A stretch of DNA of 23,247 nucleotides from Chloroflexota bacterium (lineage in GTDB: Bacteria; Chloroflexota; Anaerolineae; Promineifilales; Promineifilaceae): positions 1 to 23,247 of the forward strand of contig JAAEOP010000826.1 of assembly GCA_024223125.1 (NCBI GenBank), given 5' to 3'. Of the stretch, positions 7,216 through 15,062 are shown in pieces; within the stretch, counting starts at the first letter, position 1, and each line of letters begins with the position of its first letter. The translations under genes and the position numbers were made by a program. Below the pieces are notes generated by a model, which worked only from the letters and a program-made list of their open reading frames with translations, was not told where the DNA came from and ran no database searches.

Positions 7216-7800
7216 ATGAGCAACAGCGACAATGTAAACGCCTGGATCAATCGTTGGCAGCATGGGGATGAACGCGCGGCCGAACTACTCTATGCTCATT
7301 TTCGTGACCAGACATACCGTCTGGCCTATGGGCTGCTGGGGCACCGTGAAGACGCTGAAGAAGCAGCCCAGGATGCGTTAACGTATGCTCTGGTCAACAT
7401 TAAAAAGTATGACGGCCGTAAATCTGCTTTTAGTACCTGGCTGCATACTATCACCGTCAGCCGCAGCCGAGACAAACGACGGCGCAAAATATTGCCCAGC
7501 TTCTCCTTAACCGTGTGGCTACAAAGAGGGCAAGATTTACCAGATTATGATCCGGGGCCAGAAAAACAAACGGCCGACCGCGAAACCCATTCAGATTTGT
7601 GGACGGCCGTGCAAAACCTAAAACCTCGTTACCGCGAAGCCATCATCCTGCGTTACTGGGCCGGGCACACCTACCGCGAAATGTCCGACATCTTAGGCTG
7701 CCCGCTGCCCACCGCCCAATCTCGCGTCCGTCTGGCCTATGAGCGGCTCAAAACAGAATTGGCTGAACCGGAATTGATATTTTTGAAGGAAAGAGTGTAG
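7216..7800 (+). CDS. RNA polymerase sigma factor, ECF (sigma-70) family
   Basis: A 194-residue protein containing only region 2 and region 4, as expected for ECF sigma factors. Region 2 is visible in AELLYAHFRDQTYRLAYGLL and HREDAEEAAQDALTYAL (the D-A-E-D/E-x-x-Q-D core) and the DNA-melting part FSTWLHTITVSRSRDKRRR. Region 4 is in LKPRYREAIILRYWAGHTYR and the helix-turn-helix EMSDILGCPLPTAQSRVRLAYERLK. I use ATG at 7216; a TTG at 7210 is the alternative, and no strong ribosome-binding site decides it. The next gene, 35 bases downstream, is its membrane-bound anti-sigma factor; the short spacer holds an AGATTGG hairpin. Its regulon is unknown; the following secreted and lipoprotein genes are candidates. 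Confidence 0.93.
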   Translation: MSNSDNVNAWINRWQHGDERAAELLYAHFRDQTYRLAYGLLGHREDAEEAAQDALTYALVNIKKYDGRKSAFSTWLHTITVSRSRDKRRRKILPSFSLTVWLQRGQDLPDYDPGPEKQTADRETHSDLWTAVQNLKPRYREAIILRYWAGHTYREMSDILGCPLPTAQSRVRLAYERLKTELAEPELIFLKERV

Positions 7801-7801
7801 G

Positions 7802-7826
7802 AGAGATTGGGAAATCTCCAATCTCT
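7802..7826. repeat. Short AGATTGG hairpin between sigma and anti-sigma genes
   Basis: AGAGATTGG (7802-7810) pairs with CCAATCTCT (7818-7826), loop of 7 bases. It occupies most of the 35-base spacer and the place where a Shine-Dalgarno sequence for the anti-sigma gene would be expected; none is visible. Confidence 0.65.
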
Positions 7827-7835
7827 ATAAACACC

Positions 7836-9632
7836 ATGACACACTTATCCGACCGCGAAATCAACGGTTACATCCATCATACGCTGACCGATGCTCAGCG
7901 CGAAACGATGGATCGCCACATCATAGAATGCCCTCGTTGCCGTACCCAGGTGCAAGACGCTGAACGGCTGCGGCGGCAGATGAGTTATGATTTGGCCGCT
8001 GATTTGCGTCGCACACGGCCGTCTGGCCACATGCGGTTCAATCAAATACAAAAAGGACTCAACCGGCGGCGGCGTTGGACTAATATCAATTTCTACACCA
8101 TGCAGGTCGTGTCAACTGGCAGCATTGCATTGGCCCTGTTTGCCCTCGTCTACGTCACTTTTTCTTTGATGGGAGTGACGGCCGCCAACAACCCCGAAGC
8201 CGCTCTGAATGCTCTAGATATCCCCCGCCTCTTTTCCGAAGAATGGTTAGACCCCACCCCCTACCAAAGTAGTTTGATTACCAGCGAACAGACCGCTTTG
8301 GAACAACTAACCACCGCCCCCATTTACCATCTGGACATCAATGTTAGCGATGATCTGCAATGGATCAACGGCCGTCAACAACTACGTACCGTCAACAACA
8401 GCGGTCAACCTTTACACGAATTGATCTTCCATCTCTACCCTAACGGAACTTATGCCGATTTGTCTGTCAGCGAGGTTTTTGTCAACGGCCGTAACGCCCG
8501 CTTCCATTTACTGGACGGTGAACGCGCCCTCTATGTGGAGCTGCCCCGAACGTTACGCGCCGGACAAACGGCCGTAGTGCAAATGGCTTTTGAACTCAGC
8601 GCCGGCCGTACCTGGCAAACTGCCCAAGCTGCCAGCCAATCGTACCATCAACTCCTCCATCTCATCCAATTCCATCCCACCCTGGCTGTCTATAACCCCG
8701 AAAGTGGTTGGGATATGACCCCGCCGGCACACAATATCAGCAATAACAACACCAATAATTTCTACCGTGTTCGCATCATCGCCCCCGCCCGACTGACGCT
8801 TCTTTCCTCTGGCAGCGTCACCGGTCGCAAATTACTCGGCAACGGAGATAAACTACAACAGGTCGTCACCATTGCCGCCGGGCCGGTTAATAATTTTTAC
8901 TTAACCGTTAGCGACCGTTTCCAGGTGGCTGTAGAAGGCGTCGTGGGCCAGACACGCATTACCAGTTACGCCCATTCCGCCCGCTTGCTCCTCTCGGCGA
9001 ACGAATCGTTGGCTGCCGCTCAAGCTGTATTGGCGGAATACAATCGTCTTTTTGGCCCTTATCCCTACACCGAACTGGATATTGTCAATGTGCCTACGTT
9101 GGCCTTTACTCAACGGGGTGCGTCCTATTCCGGCATCATTTTGCTGGAACATGATCCTTACGTCTACACCAATCTCAGCAATGAACATAGTGTCCTGACG
9201 CAAGTCGGCCGTCAATGGTTTGACACGGCCGTCGCTCCCCACCAACTCACCCATCCCTGGCTGGCTGATGGTCTGGCTGAATATGCCGCCCGTTATTACT
9301 ACGCTGCCGCCAAAGGGAACACAGCTAGACAACAATTGGAAAATAGCTGGCAAGTTCGCTCCCATCTGTCCAGCGCTCCCCTGGGTCTGCCCGCAGCCGC
9401 TTACGGTAAATTGGACTACTTCAACGCCATGTACAGCCAGACGCCATTGTTTCTGGCGGCCGTTGCCGAGGCCATGGGGCAGGAACAATTCAATAATTTC
9501 CTGCGCCACTACATACAAACATACAAATGGGGCGGTGGCGATACGGCCGCCTTCCAACAGCTTGCCGAACAGCATTGCGACTGTGACCTGGAACCCGTTT
9601 TTACCAAATGGTTCATAACGCCTGATCCCTAA
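7836..9632 (+). CDS. Transmembrane anti-sigma factor fused to an inactive M1-peptidase-like domain
   Basis: A 598-residue protein. The N-terminus is a zinc anti-sigma domain with HIIECPRC (H28-x3-C32-x2-C35). A transmembrane helix follows at about 89-113 (VVSTGSIALALFALVYVTF), preceded by the positive RRRRW, so the rest is outside. Residues about 165-590 resemble an M1 aminopeptidase: the N-terminal beta domain (YHLDINVSDDLQWINGRQQL, LHELIFHLYPNG) and the peptidase core (LFGPYPYTELDIVNVP). Where M1 enzymes have HExxH and a Glu 19 residues later, this protein has T455-Q456-V-G-R459 in front of QWF, and D478 in WLADGLAEY; the GxMEN site reads RGASYSG. Zinc catalysis is therefore not expected. 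I infer a sensor domain that controls the upstream ECF sigma factor. Domain order is visible; the ligand is unknown. Confidence 0.85.
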   Translation: MTHLSDREINGYIHHTLTDAQRETMDRHIIECPRCRTQVQDAERLRRQMSYDLAADLRRTRPSGHMRFNQIQKGLNRRRRWTNINFYTMQVVSTGSIALALFALVYVTFSLMGVTAANNPEAALNALDIPRLFSEEWLDPTPYQSSLITSEQTALEQLTTAPIYHLDINVSDDLQWINGRQQLRTVNNSGQPLHELIFHLYPNGTYADLSVSEVFVNGRNARFHLLDGERALYVELPRTLRAGQTAVVQMAFELSAGRTWQTAQAASQSYHQLLHLIQFHPTLAVYNPESGWDMTPPAHNISNNNTNNFYRVRIIAPARLTLLSSGSVTGRKLLGNGDKLQQVVTIAAGPVNNFYLTVSDRFQVAVEGVVGQTRITSYAHSARLLLSANESLAAAQAVLAEYNRLFGPYPYTELDIVNVPTLAFTQRGASYSGIILLEHDPYVYTNLSNEHSVLTQVGRQWFDTAVAPHQLTHPWLADGLAEYAARYYYAAAKGNTARQQLENSWQVRSHLSSAPLGLPAAAYGKLDYFNAMYSQTPLFLAAVAEAMGQEQFNNFLRHYIQTYKWGGGDTAAFQQLAEQHCDCDLEPVFTKWFITPDP

Positions 9633-9752
9633 ACAACTCATCTAACCTTGGAAAATCAACCGTATGAATGTCCAACCATGTTGTGGCGTGCTGTCTGTCT
9701 CACGGCCGTCGCCACCAGCCACCAGCCACTATCTATAAAGGAGCGTACCCCC

Positions 9753-11174
9753 ATGTGGAAACAAAACCCATTCTTCATTTTCTCGATAATATTCTTGCTC
9801 ACAGCTTGCCAATCGCCAAACAAGGTCTCATTGGAAACGGCCGTTCCCCCCACCGTCAACACCCCTCAGCCTGAGCCAACAACCACCCCCATTCCGCCAA
9901 CCGGCACACCCATTCTCCAACCCACAGATACCACACAACCAACCAACCCGCCTCCCACTGAACTGCTACCCATTAATACGCCAGAAACCATCGGAACCCT
10001 TAACTACATTGCCTACTTTGGCGGTCAACCGGCCGGTCATTGGGACCATGACAACTTCAATGCTTACCAGGAAACACACCCCGGTCTGGAAACCAGTTAC
10101 TACGGCGGCAGCATTTACACCTCCCCCGTACCCAAACCCATCCACAGCCGTCTTACTCGTGAAGAAACGGCCGACGTCTTCAGCAGTTTTATCGTTGGTT
10201 CCCTCCAACCCTATGTTGAACAAGGGCTAATCATGGACATCAGCGACATTTGGGCTGAACGAGGTTGGGATGAGGTTTTCCCCGCTACCCTCAAAGAATA
10301 TGTCAGCTATGAAGGCCGGCAATATTTTGTGCCCCAGGCCATCCAATGGAACCCCATCTGGTATAGCAGCGATATTTTTGCCGAATTGGGATTGGCTCCA
10401 CCCCAAACCTGGGATGAATTCCTGACGACCTGCAACACTTTGCACGAGGCTGGTTACATTCCCGTCACGGTTTCCAGCATCACCTGGACGCCTCCTTTAG
10501 CCCGTTGGTTTACCATCCTCAACCTGCGCCTGAATGGCCCCGATTTCCACGAGAGTCTTATGCGCGGCGACGTTCCTTATGACGATCCTCGTGTACGTGA
10601 CGTTTTTGTCCATTGGCAGGAGATGTTTGCCCACAACTGTTTTGACGACAGCCGTGTGGGGTATGGAGAAGCAGCCGATCAAATTTACGACGGCCGTGCC
10701 GCCATGTACAATTTAGGCGAATGGCTGTCCGAATCTTACAGCGACGGTTTGCCTGAAACCTTAGACTTTTTCAGCTTCCCGCCTATCAACCCCGATGTAC
10801 CTCCGGCTGAAATCGTTCACCTTTATGGCGCTTACATCCACGCCAACACCCCCAACCTAGAACAGGCTGAGGCGTATCTGACCTACCTCGGCAATGTGGA
10901 ATCCCAAACCAGTAACGTGCAGACTATCAACCGACTGGTGGCCAACAAAGCAGTAGACCCGACCCTTTACAACGACGTCTATTTGCGCGGGTTGGAATTT
11001 GTGGAAGATGCCGGACAAATCACTCAGCTTTACGAACTTAACACCCACCCCGACATGGCTCAGGCCGGACTCCGCGCCTTCAGCGCCTTCTTTGCCGATC
11101 CTGACGACGAAACGATTGACGAAATTCTAACTGATTTGGAATCAATGCGCGGCCGTGTTTTTGACAACGAATAA
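9753..11174 (+). CDS. Extracellular solute-binding lipoprotein (ABC sugar-type)
   Basis: The start is the ATG at 9753, which has AAAGGAG 10 bases upstream and opens a lipoprotein signal peptide, MWKQNPFFIFSIIFLLTAC; the lipobox LTAC predicts lipidation of Cys19. A longer in-frame opening reaching 9648 lacks both features. After a Thr/Pro-rich linker (to about residue 80) the 473-residue protein follows the family-1 solute-binding fold: YVEQGLIMDISDIW, the opening YFVPQAIQWNPIWYSSDIF, LAPPQTWDEFL, then DGRAAMYNLGEWL and late helices with YLTYLG and LYELNTHPDM. This family delivers mono- or oligosaccharides to ABC importers. No permease or ATPase of that type lies nearby, so it either serves transporters encoded elsewhere or acts as a sensor or binder. 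It is 120 bases after the anti-sigma gene, on the same strand. Confidence 0.88.
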   Translation: MWKQNPFFIFSIIFLLTACQSPNKVSLETAVPPTVNTPQPEPTTTPIPPTGTPILQPTDTTQPTNPPPTELLPINTPETIGTLNYIAYFGGQPAGHWDHDNFNAYQETHPGLETSYYGGSIYTSPVPKPIHSRLTREETADVFSSFIVGSLQPYVEQGLIMDISDIWAERGWDEVFPATLKEYVSYEGRQYFVPQAIQWNPIWYSSDIFAELGLAPPQTWDEFLTTCNTLHEAGYIPVTVSSITWTPPLARWFTILNLRLNGPDFHESLMRGDVPYDDPRVRDVFVHWQEMFAHNCFDDSRVGYGEAADQIYDGRAAMYNLGEWLSESYSDGLPETLDFFSFPPINPDVPPAEIVHLYGAYIHANTPNLEQAEAYLTYLGNVESQTSNVQTINRLVANKAVDPTLYNDVYLRGLEFVEDAGQITQLYELNTHPDMAQAGLRAFSAFFADPDDETIDEILTDLESMRGRVFDNE

Positions 11175-11176
11175 GT

Positions 11177-11198
11177 GCCACCGATTTCAATCGGTGGC
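11177..11198. repeat. Short hairpin after the solute-binding protein gene
   Basis: GCCACCGAT (11177-11185) and ATCGGTGGC (11190-11198) form a perfect 9-bp stem with loop TTCA, starting 3 bases after the stop codon. No T-run follows. It may protect the mRNA 3' end or be a repeat; the bases from 11199 to 11263 show only weak small inverted repeats. Confidence 0.6.
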
Positions 11199-11263
11199 TG
11201 CCACAAAAGTACGCTAAAGCGCACTAGAAGTGAGCCGCACTCAAGGTGGAGATGACTGCCTTA

Positions 11264-11285
11264 ACGTGCTTCAGCACGTTTTTGT
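11264..11285 (+). terminator. Rho-independent terminator
   Basis: ACGTGC-TTCA-GCACGT (11264-11279) followed immediately by a run of T (TTTTTG after the stem). It would end transcripts of the sigma/anti-sigma/solute-binding protein group before the pectinacetylesterase gene. Confidence 0.7.
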
Positions 11286-11352
11286 GTAATAGACGATGAA
11301 TTCATTCATCGGCAAAGGCTGAATCATGACGAAAAAAAGAGGTAACAATCAG

Positions 11353-12516
11353 ATGAAAAAAAGAAGCCCACTATTTGCATTATTGCTCATATTGTTAGTC
11401 GCTTGTGGAAGGCAACGTGGAAACTCGCCAACGTCACCACCTACGGCCGTACTCCCAACCCACACACCGCCGCCAACTGACACACCATTGCCTACGGCCG
11501 TACCCGATTCCGCCTTCACCCATTTAGTGGCTGGCTGGAACAAAATCGAACCCGGCGGCGACACCCGCTGCGCCCATGACACCCCTTTCAGCTATTGGGT
11601 TAAACCGGGTAATGTCAATAAGCTGCTCATCTACTTTGAAGGCGGCGGCGGCTGTTGGGATGCTCAAACCTGCAAACAAGGCTCCACCTTCTACGATGCC
11701 GATGTCGGTCCTGATGAAGACCCCACAAACCGCCGTGGTATCTTCGACCTGGATAATCCGGCTAACCCCTTCCGCGATTACCACGCCGTCTACATCCCCT
11801 CCTGCAACGGGGATGTTTACTGGGGTAACAGCGTACAGAATTACCCCAAAGAAGATGGCAGCGCCTTGCAAATTTACCATCGCGGCTTTGTCAATGCCGG
11901 GGCTGCCCTCGGTTGGGCTTACCAAAACATCCCCGACCCCGACGCCATTTTCGTAACCGGATGCAGCGCCGGCAGTGTTGGCTCCCGCGTCCATACGCCA
12001 TACATCATCGAGCAGTATCCTACCGTACCCGTCACCCAATTTGGCGACTCTTTGGCATTTGTTTTTGGCCGCCAATTTGGTTTGGGAGATCCCAGCGCCT
12101 ACCCCAGTTGGATTCCAGAACTGACCAGCCTGGAACGGGAAGGGGGCGCGTTGATGGCCGAATACGACAGCATCATCGCCAACCATTACCCCGACACAAC
12201 ATTTGCCCAATACAACACGAAAAATGACAATGTACAAGAGCGTTTTTACACGGCTGTATCTGGCTTACCGACCGCTGGTTTCCAGGAAGATTTAACCACC
12301 CATCTTATGACCATTCATGCGGCCGCTCCTAATTTTCGCTCTTTCACGCCGGCCGGTGAACTGCACTGCATCCTACCTCGCTCCCAATTCTACAGCGCCG
12401 AAACGGGCGGCGTCTCACTGGTCGAATGGGTCGCTGCTTTAGCCAACGGTGAAGACGTGCCCAACGTACAATGCAAAGAATGTCAGACTGATTTTGGCCT
12501 GGACGCTCCCAATTAA
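11353..12516 (+). CDS. Pectinacetylesterase/Notum-family lipoprotein
   Basis: I use the ATG at 11353, preceded by AGAGG about 10 bases upstream, because it gives a compact lipoprotein signal peptide MKKRSPLFALLLILLVAC (lipidated Cys18). The in-frame ATG at 11326 (with AAAGG 8 bases upstream) is a real alternative. A Pro/Thr linker carries two PTAV segments, each encoded by the ACGGCCGT octamer. The 387-residue enzyme matches the PAE/NOTUM family (PF03283): the oxyanion-loop segment LLIYFEGGGGCWD, many Cys residues, the nucleophile motif GCSAGS (Ser205), and the late His in GELHCIL. Family members remove acetyl or acyl groups from pectin, or palmitoleate from Wnt. Deacetylation of an exopolysaccharide is a reasonable guess here; the substrate is not shown. 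Confidence 0.88.
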   Translation: MKKRSPLFALLLILLVACGRQRGNSPTSPPTAVLPTHTPPPTDTPLPTAVPDSAFTHLVAGWNKIEPGGDTRCAHDTPFSYWVKPGNVNKLLIYFEGGGGCWDAQTCKQGSTFYDADVGPDEDPTNRRGIFDLDNPANPFRDYHAVYIPSCNGDVYWGNSVQNYPKEDGSALQIYHRGFVNAGAALGWAYQNIPDPDAIFVTGCSAGSVGSRVHTPYIIEQYPTVPVTQFGDSLAFVFGRQFGLGDPSAYPSWIPELTSLEREGGALMAEYDSIIANHYPDTTFAQYNTKNDNVQERFYTAVSGLPTAGFQEDLTTHLMTIHAAAPNFRSFTPAGELHCILPRSQFYSAETGGVSLVEWVAALANGEDVPNVQCKECQTDFGLDAPN

Positions 12517-12521
12517 CTGAC

Positions 12522-12554
12522 AAGTCCCCGGCACTTCCAAAGTGCCGGGGACTT
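12522..12554 (+). terminator. Strong hairpin after the pectinacetylesterase gene, likely terminator
   Basis: A perfect 14-bp stem, AAGTCCCCGGCACT (12522-12535) and AGTGCCGGGGACTT (12541-12554), loop TCCAA, 5 bases after the stop codon. The GC-rich stem ends in TTT but lacks a long U-run, so termination strength is uncertain. It separates this gene from the TetR promoter 20 bases downstream. Confidence 0.65.
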
Positions 12555-12573
12555 TAGCTTAACTACGACTTGC

Positions 12574-12602
12574 TTGACAACAAATTCAACTCAATATATG
12601 AT
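12574..12602 (+). promoter_or_regulatory. Sigma70 promoter of the tetR-ABC exporter operon
   Basis: A consensus TTGACA (12574-12579), an optimal 17-base spacer, and TATGAT (12597-12602, 5 of 6 matches). The transcription start is expected near 12609, inside the palindrome at 12601-12636, so a bound repressor would block RNA polymerase. Confidence 0.8.
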
Positions 12603-12636
12603 GTGACTGCTCGGTCATGTGACCGGATAGTCACAT
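12601..12636. promoter_or_regulatory. Palindromic operator, predicted TetR-family binding site
   Basis: ATGTGACTGCTCGGTCA (12601-12617), centre TG, and TGACCGGATAGTCACAT (12620-12636): the 17-base arms match at 14 positions when one is reverse complemented. The centre CGGTCA-TG-TGACCG resembles operators of many TetR regulators. It overlaps the end of the -10 box and the expected start of transcription. Autorepression by the TetR protein encoded 66 bases downstream is inferred. Confidence 0.75.
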
Positions 12637-12702
12637 TGAAAATAGATAGGTGACTGTCGCTTTGTAAAACGGCCGTCATCTTTCACTTTATAGAGAACAT
12701 CA

Positions 12703-13359
12703 ATGCCCAAACAAACCTTTTATAACCTGCCCGACGATAAACGAGAGACATTAATCACCATTGCTTTGGACGAGTTCGCCACCCACGATTACAAAAATGC
12801 ATCCATTTCGCAGATAGTCGCCAAAGCTGGTATTGCCAAAGGCAGCTTTTACCAATACTTCCAAAACAAAGCAGATTTGTACCGCTACCTGCTCGATTTA
12901 GGCGCGGACGCCAAGATGGAAATGTTGAGCACAACACCGCCTGATCCTGGAATAGGCATCTTTGTTTTTTTACGTTGGCTGATGCAAGAGCGGGGACAGT
13001 TTGATCTGCACAACCCCCAACTCAGCCAGATTGGTTATCGGGCAGCCAAAAACAACGACTTTCCGGATGATTATCTGGAAGATATGATGGGACAGGTACG
13101 GCCGTTTTTCACCCAACTCGTCACACAAGGCCAACAACAAGGGGACATCGCTTCTGACATAGATGCGGATTTGGCCTCGTTTATCTTCTATGTCATTTTT
13201 ATTGAATTAGGCATCTACCTGATAGACAAACTGGATGTGAGTGTTGATGGGAAGTTGGACGACAACCATACCCCCTTCTCATCACCCCAGGCAGACAAAC
13301 TATTTGATCAAGTATTACGCATTTTGGAGTCAGGCATGAAGCCCAGGAGTACGCCATGA
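12703..13359 (+). CDS. TetR/AcrR-family transcriptional regulator
   Basis: A 218-residue protein with an N-terminal helix-turn-helix typical of TetR: RETLITIALDEFATHDYKNA, then ISQIVAKAGIAKGSFYQYFQNKADLY (about 33-58), the most conserved part of the family. The rest is the variable helical ligand-binding domain, with YFQNKADLYRYLLDLGADAK leading into it. The start ATG at 12703 gives the standard TetR N-terminus; the ribosome-binding site is weak. The stop overlaps the ATPase start as ATGA, so the two are translationally coupled. The palindrome on the promoter upstream is the likely operator. By analogy with other TetR-exporter operons, it probably derepresses the ABC exporter when it binds a transported or toxic compound. 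Confidence 0.92.
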   Translation: MPKQTFYNLPDDKRETLITIALDEFATHDYKNASISQIVAKAGIAKGSFYQYFQNKADLYRYLLDLGADAKMEMLSTTPPDPGIGIFVFLRWLMQERGQFDLHNPQLSQIGYRAAKNNDFPDDYLEDMMGQVRPFFTQLVTQGQQQGDIASDIDADLASFIFYVIFIELGIYLIDKLDVSVDGKLDDNHTPFSSPQADKLFDQVLRILESGMKPRSTP

Positions 13360-14210
13360 TACAGGTCAACGATTTAACCTTCTCCTACGTTAGCGCCGAA
13401 AAACCCGCCATTCAAAACCTCAATTTTGAGATTCAACCCGGTGAAATATTCGGCTTTTTAGGCCCCAGCGGCTCCGGCAAAACGACCACCCAGAAAATAT
13501 TAAACGGGCTGCTGCAAGGGTATCGGGGTAGTGCGGCCGTCATGGGACAAGAAGTAAGCCACTGGGGCAGCGATTATTACGAAAAGATCGGCGTCTCCTT
13601 TGAATTACCCAACCATTACCAAAAGCTCACCGGGCTAGAAAATCTGACCTATTTTGCTGCCTTGTACAACGGCCAAACCCAAAACCCCCAAGACTTACTG
13701 GAGATGGTTGGGCTGGAAGAAGATGGCGACTTGCTGGTTTCTCAATATTCTAAAGGGATGAAAAACCGTCTCAGTGTTGCCCGTGCTTTGCTGCATAACC
13801 CGGACTTGCTCTTTATGGATGAACCGACGGCCGGGCTAGACCCGGTGAACGCCCGACGTATCAAAGAGATTATTCGCACCCAAAAAGAGCGTGGCGCCAC
13901 TATTTTCCTGACAACCCACGACATGGTTGTGGCCGACGACTTGTGTGATCGGGTGGCTTTTATTATTGATGGGCAGATTCATTTAACTGACTCGCCACGC
14001 ACATTGAAATTGCAACACGGCCGTGCCCAGGTCAAAGTCGAATTCCAACAAAACGGCCATCTAGCCCAAGAACTGTTTGCGTTGAATGATCTGGGAAGTA
14101 ACGGCCGTTTCCGAGAACTGCTGCAAACCAACACCGTGCAAACCCTACATAGTCAGGAGGCGACACTGGATGATATTTTCATTGAGGTTACGGGAAGGGA
14201 ATTGCAGTAA
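13356..14210 (+). CDS. ABC exporter ATP-binding protein
   Basis: A 284-residue nucleotide-binding subunit. Walker A is GPSGSGKT (36-43), the signature motif is YSKGMKNR (about 131-138, the SKGM variant usual in ABC-2 exporters instead of LSGGQ), Walker B is LLFMDE (151-156) with the D-loop AGLDP, and the H-loop is TTHD (H188). The C-terminal 70 residues form a small regulatory-type domain ending in TLDDIFIEVTGREL, common in drug or antibiotic exporters. It overlaps tetR by four bases and is followed by two permease genes, the arrangement of Rv2688c-Rv2687c-Rv2686c, the mycobacterial fluoroquinolone exporter. The actual substrate is unknown. Confidence 0.93.
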   Translation: MIQVNDLTFSYVSAEKPAIQNLNFEIQPGEIFGFLGPSGSGKTTTQKILNGLLQGYRGSAAVMGQEVSHWGSDYYEKIGVSFELPNHYQKLTGLENLTYFAALYNGQTQNPQDLLEMVGLEEDGDLLVSQYSKGMKNRLSVARALLHNPDLLFMDEPTAGLDPVNARRIKEIIRTQKERGATIFLTTHDMVVADDLCDRVAFIIDGQIHLTDSPRTLKLQHGRAQVKVEFQQNGHLAQELFALNDLGSNGRFRELLQTNTVQTLHSQEATLDDIFIEVTGRELQ

Positions 14211-14212
14211 TT

Positions 14213-14294
14213 CGTATTCCGTATTCGGTGTCCGGTATTCCGTATTCGGTAAATAGTTGGCGCACTGACCGACGACGGATGACGGAATACGGAC
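14213..14294. repeat. CGTATTCCGTATTCGG-type intergenic repeat
   Basis: The 100-base gap between the ATPase and permease genes is largely repeat. CGTATTCCGTATTCGG (14213-14228) is repeated almost exactly at 14234-14249, and GACGGAATACGGAC (14281-14294) is an inverted copy of the second unit with one bulged base. In the transcript it can form a hairpin between two genes of one operon. Confidence 0.7.
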
Positions 14295-14310
14295 AACTAG
14301 GAACAAAAAC

Positions 14311-15018
14311 ATGACCCGTTTAACTTCAACTATGCGCTGGGATGCGCGACTGCAATTTCGGAACGGCTTTTATTATGCGTCCGGATTTGTGGCTGTCATC
14401 TCCATAATCATTCTCAGGCAGCTGCCAGATGACAGTTTATCGCTGCTTATGCCCATTTTTGTGATGGGCAACATGAGTGTGAACACCTATTACTTCATGG
14501 CCGGTATCGTCCTGCTGGAAAAAGATGATGGCGTCCTGGAAGGGTTAGTGGTGACGCCGCTGCGCCGGCACGAATATCTCTGGTCTAAGCTGCTGACATT
14601 GGCCGTTCTGACTGTGTTGGAGAATGTGATAATTGTCACGGCCGTGATAGGATTCAACTACAACGCCCCTCTACTCTGCGCTGGCATTGTATTGATGGGC
14701 TTTTTCAATACCCTTTATGGCTTCATCATCGTCGCTCGTTACGATTCCATCAATAGCTTCCTTATCCCCTCCGTCTTTTGGACGATGGTTCTGTCTGTGC
14801 CCATCCTACAATATTTTGGCCTGATTAACACACCGCTAATGTATATACATCCGATCATGGCTTCCTTAACGTTATTGCGCGGCGGGTTCAATCCCATATC
14901 TACCTGGGAACTGATTTACGGGTTTTTATACAGTCTACTTTGGATTGCCGCCACTTTTCAGGTAGCTCACCGCGCATTCTATCGCTTCATCATCTTGAAG
15001 CAGGGCGTGAGAACATAG
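14311..15018 (+). CDS. ABC-2 exporter permease subunit (first)
   Basis: A 235-residue integral membrane protein with about six hydrophobic segments, beginning with MRWDARLQFRNGFYYASGFV, then ISIIILRQL, the second segment before EKDDGVLEGLVVTPLRRHEYLW, and later LTLAVLTVLENVIIVTAV and FLYSLLWIAATFQVAHRAFY. The LLEKDDGVLEGLVVTPL segment corresponds to the coupling-helix region conserved in ABC-2 permeases (E-x-G-T-L-E-x-L-x-x-T-P). The start ATG has AGGAA 7 bases upstream. It resembles permeases annotated as fluoroquinolone-type exporters; homology is inferred from overall pattern, not alignment. It should pair with the second permease and the ATPase encoded upstream. Confidence 0.85.
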   Translation: MTRLTSTMRWDARLQFRNGFYYASGFVAVISIIILRQLPDDSLSLLMPIFVMGNMSVNTYYFMAGIVLLEKDDGVLEGLVVTPLRRHEYLWSKLLTLAVLTVLENVIIVTAVIGFNYNAPLLCAGIVLMGFFNTLYGFIIVARYDSINSFLIPSVFWTMVLSVPILQYFGLINTPLMYIHPIMASLTLLRGGFNPISTWELIYGFLYSLLWIAATFQVAHRAFYRFIILKQGVRT

Positions 15019-15062
15019 GCGCTTACGCGCTAAGATCGACAATTATTTATCGATCAGCAGAA

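Noticed and set aside
7007..7219. Possible 70-residue small protein on the plus strand
   Set aside because: It covers the hairpin 7064-7131 and the sigma promoter, has no ribosome-binding site and no recognisable protein pattern; its composition looks non-coding.
8901..9641. 246-residue open frame on the minus strand
   Set aside because: Lies fully inside the anti-sigma/M1-like gene, whose domain evidence is strong; no family features in the reverse product.
9648..9752. Longer start for the solute-binding lipoprotein
   Set aside because: The internal ATG at 9753 has AAAGGAG and begins a proper lipoprotein signal peptide; the extension would hide the signal peptide.
11524..12237. 237-residue open frame on the minus strand
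   Set aside because: Opposite the pectinacetylesterase gene, which has signal peptide and catalytic motifs; the Val/Gly-rich reverse product is a codon-bias artefact.
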